This document shows, one piece after another, positions 58,313 through 64,000 of a stretch of DNA of 64,000 bases. The stretch comes from Qipengyuania citrea (lineage in GTDB: Bacteria > Pseudomonadota > Alphaproteobacteria > Sphingomonadales > Sphingomonadaceae): positions 434,001 to 498,000 of the forward strand of contig NZ_JALJZT010000002.1 of assembly GCF_024171405.1 (NCBI RefSeq), in the 5' to 3' direction. The position numbers and the translations under genes were made by a program. Each line of letters begins with the position of its first letter. Position 1 is the stretch's first letter. A model generated the notes under the pieces. It had not been told where the DNA came from. It made no database searches and was given only the letters and a program-made list of their open reading frames with translations.

Positions 58313-58387
58313 GGCCCGTTCGTCTAGCGGTTAGGACGCGGCCCTTTCACGGCTGAAACACGGGTTCGATTCCCGTACGGGTCACCA
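58313..58387 (+). tRNA. tRNA-Glu (TTC), copy 1
   Basis: The 75-base sequence folds as a tRNA with acceptor arms GGCCCGT and ACGGGTC, D arm with TAGCGGTTAGGA, anticodon loop CTTTCAC (anticodon TTC, glutamate), T arm GGGTTCGATTCCC and an encoded CCA end. It lies 84 bases after recJ. Confidence 0.97.
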
Positions 58388-58432
58388 CGGTGGGGTGTTG
58401 CATCTGCAATTTCTTGCCAGCGCCACATCTGT

Positions 58433-58507
58433 GGCCCGTTCGTCTAGCGGTTAGGACGCGGCCCTTTCACGGCTGAAACACGGGTTCGATTCCCGTACGG
58501 GTCACCA
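58433..58507 (+). tRNA. tRNA-Glu (TTC), copy 2
   Basis: Identical to the first copy across the whole 75 bases, with the same anticodon TTC and encoded CCA. The copies are exactly 120 bases apart and separated by a 45-base spacer; the two bases before each copy also match. Confidence 0.97.
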
Positions 58508-58571
58508 TCTCACCACATCATCGGGAAAAGCAGGTGGCGCGGCGAACCGCGCCCCGCTAAGCCGCGCAGCA

Positions 58572-59759
58572 ATGAGCGAGCGTAGTTTTCCCTGGTCCGG
58601 ATTCGTGCTGGCGCTGCTCGCCTGCATCATTCTCGCGACGCTCGGTACCAGCCTTGTCTATGCCGCCCTGATCTTCATCGTATGGATCGGCTCGCTCTAT
58701 CTCGTTGCTGCGCGCCCGCCCGAGGTCAAGGAGGCCCCCGTCGGGCCATCCTTCACCCGCGACAACATGGCCGATTTGTTCGAACATTCGGAAACCCCGG
58801 TGGTCATCACCGAACGCGACCGGGTGATCATTGCCAATCTGTCGGCGCGCAAGCTGCTGGGCGGCCATATCGTCGGGCAGGATGTGCGCATGGCGCTGCG
58901 CCAGCCCGAGGCGATTCGACTGCTCGCGCGCAATGCCGAAGGCGGCGCGGTGGTGCGCGGCCTCAACCGGCGGACCGATATCTGGCGGATAAACCGCAAG
59001 ACGCTGCCGGGCGAACTTGCGGTGATCGAATTCGTCAACAAGACCGCCGAGGCCGACATCGCCCGCGCGCATACCGATTTCGTTGCCAATGCCAGCCATG
59101 AACTGCGCACGCCGCTGGCCGCGATCATCGGTTATGTCGAAACGCTGCGCGAGGATGTCGAGAACCTCGATCCGAAAATGGCCGACAAGTTTCTCGCGAT
59201 CATCCAGCGCGAGGGGAAACGGCTCCAGGATCTCGTCAGCGATCTCATGTCGCTCTCGCGGATCGAGGCGGAAAAGCACGATCTGCCCGATCGCACGCTC
59301 GAATTCTCCAAGCTTGCCGAACGCGCCGCGCATGACGCGGCCAGCGGAGACCGCGGCGAATTGCTCGATTTCAAGTCGGCAGGCGAATTCGTCATCCGCG
59401 GCGACCGGCAGCAGCTCGAACAGCTGGTCCGCAATCTGGTCGACAATGCCTTCAAATACGGGAAGCCGGGCCAACCGGTTACCGTCCGGCTGCATCCCAA
59501 GGGCCAGAACCGGCTGCGGCTGACCGTGACCGATCGCGGCGACGGGATCGCTCCCGAACACATCCCGCATCTCACCCGACGTTTCTATCGCACGGATCCC
59601 GGACGCAGCCGCGCTTCGGGCGGCACCGGACTGGGCCTGGCGATCGTCAAGCATATCGTCGAGCGCCATCGCGGGCGGCTCGATATCGACAGCACGCTGG
59701 GCGAAGGCACCCGCGTGACAGTCATCCTGCCGCTGGAAAAAGACGACAAGGAAAGCTGA
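58572..59759 (+). CDS. phoR: Phosphate regulon sensor histidine kinase PhoR
   Basis: The 395-residue kinase has one or two N-terminal membrane segments (residues 10-46), a PAS-like domain (about 65-155; EHSETPVVITERDRVIIANLSARKLL), H-box VANASHELRTPLAAIIGYVE with His176, N-box LVRNLVDNAFKYG, and G boxes DRGDGIAP and GGTGLGLAIVKHIV. Its position just upstream of the phosphate porin and pst genes identifies it as PhoR, sensor of phosphate starvation. The partner phoB is not in the window. Confidence 0.92.
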   Translation: MSERSFPWSGFVLALLACIILATLGTSLVYAALIFIVWIGSLYLVAARPPEVKEAPVGPSFTRDNMADLFEHSETPVVITERDRVIIANLSARKLLGGHIVGQDVRMALRQPEAIRLLARNAEGGAVVRGLNRRTDIWRINRKTLPGELAVIEFVNKTAEADIARAHTDFVANASHELRTPLAAIIGYVETLREDVENLDPKMADKFLAIIQREGKRLQDLVSDLMSLSRIEAEKHDLPDRTLEFSKLAERAAHDAASGDRGELLDFKSAGEFVIRGDRQQLEQLVRNLVDNAFKYGKPGQPVTVRLHPKGQNRLRLTVTDRGDGIAPEHIPHLTRRFYRTDPGRSRASGGTGLGLAIVKHIVERHRGRLDIDSTLGEGTRVTVILPLEKDDKES

Positions 59760-59816
59760 GCCCGGGCCCTGGCGGCCTGCTCGGTAGCCGTACGGTGGAT
59801 GGGCCGCGCACGTTCG

Positions 59817-59848
59817 ATGTCATATATCTGCAACATCATGGTCATAGT
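59817..59848 (+). promoter_or_regulatory. Pho box and -10 of the phosphate porin gene
   Basis: Three PhoB-type half-sites begin exactly 11 bases apart: ATGTCAT (59817), CTGCAAC (59828) and TGGTCAT (59839), the first two spaced by ATAT as in the CTGTCAT-n4-CTGTCAT consensus. CATAGT (59843-59848) is a fair -10. The porin start is at 59891. Confidence 0.75.
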
Positions 59849-59890
59849 GGCGTCGTCGATCCGTAACCCTCCTTACAAGAGAATCGATTG

Positions 59891-61201
59891 ATGCGCACCC
59901 GCTCACGCCTTTGTCTGGTGACCCTTGCACTTGGCTGCGCCTTGCCAACCCCGTTGCTTGCGCAGGACGCTGCCGAGGATCTGGCCGCGCTACGCTTGCA
60001 GCTTGCAGCGATGAATGCGCGCATCGACCAGCTCGAAAACGAACTAGAGGCGACGCGCGCTACCCCCGCAGTCGCAGCGCCCGCTAAACCGGCAGCAGAC
60101 ACGCCGGTGGCTGCGCTGGGCAAGTCGGACGGCTGGAGCTTCAAGCCCCGCGGTCGGCTGATGTTCGACGCGGGCTTTACCTCGGCCCCCCCTTCGACCG
60201 GCGCCGCCGACGGCTTCGGCAACGAAGTGCGCCGCGCACGGCTCGGCGCTTCGGGCGACATGCCGGGCGGTTTCGGATACAAGTTCGAAGTCGATTTCGC
60301 AGGCAACCAAATTTCCGTGGCCGACGCCATTCTGTCCTACGAAGACGGCCCGCTCGAAGTGAGCATCGGCCAGCACAACACCTTCCAGTCGCTCGAGGAA
60401 TTGACCAGCAGCCTCCACACGACCTTTATCGAGCGCGCGGCCTTTACCGATGCCTTCGGTTTCGAGCGCCGCCTCGGTGCCTCGATCACCTACGCCCGCG
60501 GCGATTTCCTCGCCCAGGCCGGCGTCTTTACCGACAATATCGAGGATACGGACAGCAAGAACCGCGGCGTCGATGCGCGGCTCGTCTACATGCCGAAAGC
60601 CGGTGATGCGCAGCTGCATTTCGCGGGCTCGGTCCATTACAACGACCTCGATGATGCCGCTACGCAGCTGCGGTATCGCCAGCGCCCGCTGGTGCACTTC
60701 ACCTCGCAGCGCTTCATCGACACGGGCAGCATGGAGGCTACCAGCGAAACCGGTTTCGGGCTCGAGGCGGCTGCGATCGCCGGGCGCTTCCACGTGGCAG
60801 CCGAAGGGTACTGGCAGACCGTCGCCATGCCCGCGCTGGCGACCGATCCGACCTTCTTTGGCGGCTATGCCGAAGCAGGCGTCTTTCTGACCGACGATTC
60901 GCGCGGGTACAAAGGCGGCAAGTTCGACCGCACCAAACCGCAGCGCCCGGTTGGTGAAGGCGGCTTCGGATCGCTCCAGTTCACGCTTCGCTACGACCAT
61001 CTCGATCTTAACGACGCGGGAATCCTGGGCGGACGCCAGGCGGGCTATCTCGCCTCGCTGATCTGGAAACCGACCGATTATACCGCGCTATTGGTCAATT
61101 ACGGCCGTCTGCAGTACGAAGATGCCATCCTGCCCGCCGCCAATGGCGATACCTCCTATGGCGTCGATGCCTTCGGCGTCCGTGCGCAAATCGATTTCTG
61201 A
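59891..61201 (+). CDS. Phosphate-selective porin (OprO/OprP type)
   Basis: The 436-residue product has a signal peptide (SRLCLVTLALGCALPTPLLA), a coiled-coil stretch (AAEDLAALRLQLAAMNARIDQLENELEATRA) typical of OprO/P trimerisation, and a beta-barrel ending in VRAQIDF with the terminal Phe. The SWSF-like KSDGWSFKPRGRLMFDAGF opening fits the family. It should allow anions, above all phosphate, through the outer membrane. ATG 59891 is preferred to TTG 59888. A Pho box lies upstream. Confidence 0.93.
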   Translation: MRTRSRLCLVTLALGCALPTPLLAQDAAEDLAALRLQLAAMNARIDQLENELEATRATPAVAAPAKPAADTPVAALGKSDGWSFKPRGRLMFDAGFTSAPPSTGAADGFGNEVRRARLGASGDMPGGFGYKFEVDFAGNQISVADAILSYEDGPLEVSIGQHNTFQSLEELTSSLHTTFIERAAFTDAFGFERRLGASITYARGDFLAQAGVFTDNIEDTDSKNRGVDARLVYMPKAGDAQLHFAGSVHYNDLDDAATQLRYRQRPLVHFTSQRFIDTGSMEATSETGFGLEAAAIAGRFHVAAEGYWQTVAMPALATDPTFFGGYAEAGVFLTDDSRGYKGGKFDRTKPQRPVGEGGFGSLQFTLRYDHLDLNDAGILGGRQAGYLASLIWKPTDYTALLVNYGRLQYEDAILPAANGDTSYGVDAFGVRAQIDF

Positions 61202-61240
61202 CAGGCCGGGAAAACGCGTTTATTTCCGCGCTGCGGACCA

Positions 61241-61270
61241 CTGGTCAAAATATTGTCGCAACCATGTAAC
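61241..61270 (+). promoter_or_regulatory. Pho box before pstS
   Basis: Three half-sites again start 11 bases apart: CTGGTCA (61241), ATTGTCG (61252) and CATGTAA (61263), with AAAT and CAAC between. The pattern matches direct-repeat PhoB sites. A small hairpin (GGCGC TTTT GCGCC, 61276-61289) follows, then the pstS start at 61317. Confidence 0.7.
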
Positions 61271-61316
61271 ATTGGGGCGCTTTTGCGCCGCTAGCTAGAC
61301 TTACAAGGGGTTATCC

Positions 61317-62363
61317 ATGAGCAAGACCAAATCTTTCATCTTCGCCGCGGCATCGGCTGTCGCCCTCACCGCCTGCGGCGCCAATGGCGGCGACGGCGGA
61401 TCGCGCGATTCGATCCGCGCGGTCGGCTCCTCGACGGTATTCCCCTTCGCCAAGGCCGTATCCGAAGCCTTCGTGCGTGCGCAGCCCGACTACCGCTCGC
61501 CGATCATCGAATCGACCGGCACCGGCGGCGGGATGAAACTGTTCTGCGCCGGCCTCGGAGCGGACACCCCCGACATGACGCATGCCTCGCGCCGCATGAA
61601 GGCGAGCGAATTCGCCGACTGCCAGGCCAATGGCGTGACCGACGTCATCGAAATCCAGGTCGGGCTCGACGGAATTGCCTTCGCCTCGGCCAAGGGCGGG
61701 ATCACCATGAGCCTGACCCCCAAGCAGGTTTACGAGGCGATTGCCGCTTCGCCCTATGGCGGCGAACAGACCAACCAGACCTGGTCGGATGTCGATCCCT
61801 CGCTCCCCGACCAGCCCATCCTCGTCTACGGGCCGCCCAGCACTTCGGGCACGCGCGACGCGCTCAAGGAACTGGTGCTCGAAGTCGGCTGTGACACCAA
61901 TGCCGAAATGGAAGCGCTGAAGGACAGCGACAAGGATCGCCACGCGCAGCTGTGCACCGAAGTGCGCTCGGACGGCGCCTATGTCGATCAGGGCGAGCAG
62001 GACAATCTGATCGTCCAGAAGATCGAGGGCAATCCCAACGCCGTCGGCATCTTCGGCTACAGCTATCTCGAGGAAAACGCCGACAAGGTGCAGGGTCTCG
62101 ACATGAACGGCGTTGCGCCGACTTACGAGAACATCGCCAATTTCGACTATCCCGGTGCGCGGCCGCTTTATGTCTACGCGAAGAAGGCGCATCTCGATGC
62201 GATCCCCGGCCTGCGCGAATACCTGCTCCAGTGGACCAAGATGTGGGCCAAGGACGGGGAACTGGCCAAGATCGGCCTTGTCGCATCGCCCGAGGACGTT
62301 ATGGCGACCAACCTGAAGGCAGCCACCGAGTACACCACGCTCGACGGCGCGCAGCTCAAGTAA
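61317..62363 (+). CDS. pstS: Phosphate ABC transporter substrate-binding protein
   Basis: The 348-residue product has a lipoprotein signal with lipobox LTAC (Cys20), so it is a membrane-anchored phosphate binder. The mature part shows IRAVGSSTVFPFAKAVSEAF, STGTGGGMKLFCAG, the later VYGPPSTSGTRDALKE and ENIANFDYPGARPLYVYAKK, all PstS-like, including the GSST and SGTR phosphate-binding loops. It is followed 17 bases later by pstC and has a Pho box upstream. Confidence 0.97.
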   Translation: MSKTKSFIFAAASAVALTACGANGGDGGSRDSIRAVGSSTVFPFAKAVSEAFVRAQPDYRSPIIESTGTGGGMKLFCAGLGADTPDMTHASRRMKASEFADCQANGVTDVIEIQVGLDGIAFASAKGGITMSLTPKQVYEAIAASPYGGEQTNQTWSDVDPSLPDQPILVYGPPSTSGTRDALKELVLEVGCDTNAEMEALKDSDKDRHAQLCTEVRSDGAYVDQGEQDNLIVQKIEGNPNAVGIFGYSYLEENADKVQGLDMNGVAPTYENIANFDYPGARPLYVYAKKAHLDAIPGLREYLLQWTKMWAKDGELAKIGLVASPEDVMATNLKAATEYTTLDGAQLK

Positions 62364-62379
62364 GGTCTGAAAGCAACCC

Positions 62380-63765
62380 ATGTCGCCAGCTATCCTGCTT
62401 CTCCTGGCCCTGGGGCTCGGGCTCGCCGGATGGCTGGCGGCCCGTGCCCGGGCGTGGGCATTCCGGCGTGACAGCGCCGATGGCCGCTTGCCCAGCCTGC
62501 CGGTCTATCACGCGTGGTACGTCGCGCTGTGGGTCATCCTGCCCATGGTCGCCTTCATCGCGCTGTGGAGTGCAATTGCCCCGGGTCTCGTGACGCAGCA
62601 GGTGCTCGCCAGCCCGGCGGCGGCCGAACTGCCCGCCTTCGGGTTCCAGCGCCAGACCATCCTCAACGAAGCCCGCGCGGTCGCGACTGGGGCCGCGTCC
62701 GCAGTGTTCAATCCGCAGGCCTCGGGCCTTGTCGAACCCTATCGCGAGGCCTTGTTCTACTACAACACGATCGGCATCGTCGTGGCGCTGCTGATCGCCT
62801 TTCTTGCCGGTACGTACGCCTTCCTCAAGCTGCGGCCCGATTTCGCCGCGCGCAGCAAGGTGGAGCGGATCGTCATGGCGATCCTGCTGGGTGCCTCGCT
62901 GGTCGCGATCCTGACGACCATCGGCATCCTCGCCAGCCTGGTGTTCGAAACCGTGCGGTTCTTCGGCATGGTCTCGCCCATCGACTTCCTGTTCGGCACG
63001 CATTGGGGGCCCGACCCGATGGCCAATCCCGACAATCCGGACGGCAGCCGCTACGGCGCTGTCCCGCTGTTCTGGGGGACGCTATTCATCGGGGCGATCA
63101 TCGCCATGATCGTCGCGATTCCGCTCGGCCTGATGAGCGCGATCTATCTCACGCAATATGCCGACCCGGCCCTGCGGCGCTGGGTCAAGCCCGCGCTGGA
63201 GATCCTCGCGGGTGTGCCGACGGTGGTCTATGGCTATTTCGCGGCGCTGACGATCGCCCCGGCGATCCGCGACCTTGCGATGAGCCTCGGGGTCTCGAAC
63301 CCGTCGAGCGAAAGCGCGCTGGCCGCAGGCCTCGTGATGGGCGTCATGATCATTCCCTTCGTGTCCTCGATGGCCGACGATTCGATTGCCGCAGTGCCCA
63401 GCGCCATGCGCGACGGCAGCCTGGCGATGGGCGCCACGCGTTCGGAAACGATCAAGCGCGTGATGATCCCTGCCGCGCTGCCCGGTATCGTTGCCGGGAT
63501 CATGCTGGCGATCAGCCGCGCCATCGGCGAGACGATGATCGTGGTGATGGCTGCATCGACCGCCGCCAATCTCTCCGCCAATCCACTCGAATCGATGACC
63601 ACGGTGACTGTCCAGATCGTCGCCATGCTGACCGGCGAAGGCAGTTTCGACCATCCCGCCACGCTCAGCGCCTTTGCCCTGGGCTTCGTCCTGTTCATGG
63701 TGACACTGGGTCTGAACTTCGTCGCCCTGCGCGTCGTCAAAAGGTATCGCGAAGCTTATGAGTGA
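62380..63765 (+). CDS. pstC: Phosphate ABC transporter permease PstC
   Basis: The 461-residue product has an unusual N-terminal extension of about 200 residues with two membrane segments (residues 3-20 and 43-70) and a periplasmic stretch, then the PstC permease domain with the EAA-type loop DGSLAMGATRSETIKRVMIPAALPGIVAGIMLAISRAIGETMIVVM. Additional membrane helices run FWGTLFIGAIIAMIVAIPLGLMSAIYL and VPTVVYGYFAALTIAPAI. The length is over 100 residues more than E. coli PstC, as in other alphaproteobacteria. Its end overlaps pstA by 8 bases. Confidence 0.96.
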   Translation: MSPAILLLLALGLGLAGWLAARARAWAFRRDSADGRLPSLPVYHAWYVALWVILPMVAFIALWSAIAPGLVTQQVLASPAAAELPAFGFQRQTILNEARAVATGAASAVFNPQASGLVEPYREALFYYNTIGIVVALLIAFLAGTYAFLKLRPDFAARSKVERIVMAILLGASLVAILTTIGILASLVFETVRFFGMVSPIDFLFGTHWGPDPMANPDNPDGSRYGAVPLFWGTLFIGAIIAMIVAIPLGLMSAIYLTQYADPALRRWVKPALEILAGVPTVVYGYFAALTIAPAIRDLAMSLGVSNPSSESALAAGLVMGVMIIPFVSSMADDSIAAVPSAMRDGSLAMGATRSETIKRVMIPAALPGIVAGIMLAISRAIGETMIVVMAASTAANLSANPLESMTTVTVQIVAMLTGEGSFDHPATLSAFALGFVLFMVTLGLNFVALRVVKRYREAYE

Positions 63766-64000
63766 GCGCATCGCCCCCACGCGCACGCCCGAATTCGAAG
63801 CGCGGCTGAAAAAACGCTACGCCTCGGAAAAGCGCTTCCGTGCGCTCGGCCTCGGCGCGATCGTGTTCTCGATTGCGGTGCTGGTCTTCCTGCTTGGAAC
63901 GATGACTTTCAACGGCATCGGCGGCTTTCAGCGCGTCGAGATGAAAGTCCCGATCGACTTCACGCAGGCCGGCATCGCCGCCAGTCCCGATACGATGGCG
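63758..64000 (+). CDS. pstA: Phosphate ABC transporter permease PstA, N-terminal part
   Basis: The frame opens with ATG 63758 (overlapping pstC by 8 bases) and runs off the right edge after 81 codons. It shows a charged cytosolic start (TPEFEARLKKRYASEKRFR), one membrane helix (ALGLGAIVFSIAVLVFLLGTMTF) and a periplasmic start (FNGIGGFQRVEMKVPIDF). The ALGLGA...GTMTFNGIGGF pattern is that of alphaproteobacterial PstA, where such long periplasmic loops occur. The ATPase pstB and phoU would be expected downstream. Confidence 0.9.
   Translation, partial: MSERIAPTRTPEFEARLKKRYASEKRFRALGLGAIVFSIAVLVFLLGTMTFNGIGGFQRVEMKVPIDFTQAGIAASPDTMA

Noticed and set aside
58313-58507. tRNA-Glu pair as an attachment site of an integrated element
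   Set aside because: No integrase gene, no direct repeat of a tRNA end elsewhere in the window and no composition change around it.

Overview
The window reads as chromosomal DNA of a high-GC alphaproteobacterium, most likely order Sphingomonadales, family Erythrobacteraceae or a close relative. This is inferred from the protein families: DUF4170, a yqeY-dnaG-rpoD block, HWE-type histidine kinases with a stand-alone receiver, a COQ4-type ubiquinone protein, a carotenoid oxygenase, and many sphingomonad-style small secreted proteins. Hand-counted GC is near 65% in ordinary genes. I see no rRNA, prophage, insertion sequence or CRISPR array. Almost all of it is housekeeping sequence with short gaps (none over 300 bases lacks a gene), frequent ATGA or TGATG overlaps and compact operons.

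Layout. 1-1702: envelope-type small membrane proteins, DUF4170 and a GNAT acetyltransferase. 1730-7456 (minus): carA, an unrelated AT-richer gene, carB, then greA. 7607-13469: yqeY, two tandem paralogous lipoproteins, dnaG, rpoD. 13567-15380: HWE histidine kinase with single-domain response regulator. 15454-18630: rpiB, glyA, a small membrane protein, nrdR, trmJ. 18717-20579: two small secreted Cys proteins, chorismate mutase, rpsD with terminator. 20657-25771 (minus): a frameshifted S9 peptidase, an M50-like protease, tgt, a DUF481 protein. 25828-29576: ABC exporter, carotenoid oxygenase and a divergent TetR regulator. 29578-33091 (minus): queA, a periplasmic cyclophilin, coaD, ispA, xseB. 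33154-37600: membrane proteins, purL, DUF3052, an iodotyrosine-deiodinase-like nitroreductase. 37603-40350: coq4-like, serB, miaA. 40458-44164: ilvB, a small unknown gene, ilvN, ilvC. 44202-48388: a GFA-like protein, YceI, an FMN 2-hydroxyacid oxidase, an epoxide hydrolase, a thioesterase. 48445-50298: leuA with a leader peptide. 50295-56369: MASE1-PAS-GGDEF cyclase, amidohydrolase, nitronate monooxygenase, an AHH-domain protein, an unknown gene, a flavodoxin-like protein. 56450-58507: recJ and two identical tRNA-Glu genes. 58572-64000: phoR, phosphate porin, pstS, pstC, pstA (cut by the window end).

How the genes connect. The branched-chain amino-acid genes ilvB-X-ilvN-ilvC and leuA lie about 4 kb apart; leuA carries a 16-residue leader peptide with four Leu codons and competing RNA stems, the pattern of ribosome-mediated attenuation. 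The right end is a phosphate-starvation module: PhoR, an outer-membrane phosphate porin and the Pst transporter, with three 11-bp-spaced Pho half-sites before both the porin and pstS. tgt and queA supply two steps of queuosine synthesis.

Most notable: a 215-residue AT-rich gene with winged-helix and amphipathic-tail features placed exactly between carA and carB; the leuA leader; the frameshift in the S9 peptidase; an unknown small gene between ilvB and ilvN; and paired unknown lipoproteins inside the primase/sigma-factor block. I found no clear multi-gene system of an undescribed kind; the carA-carB insertion is the best candidate for unexplored biology.
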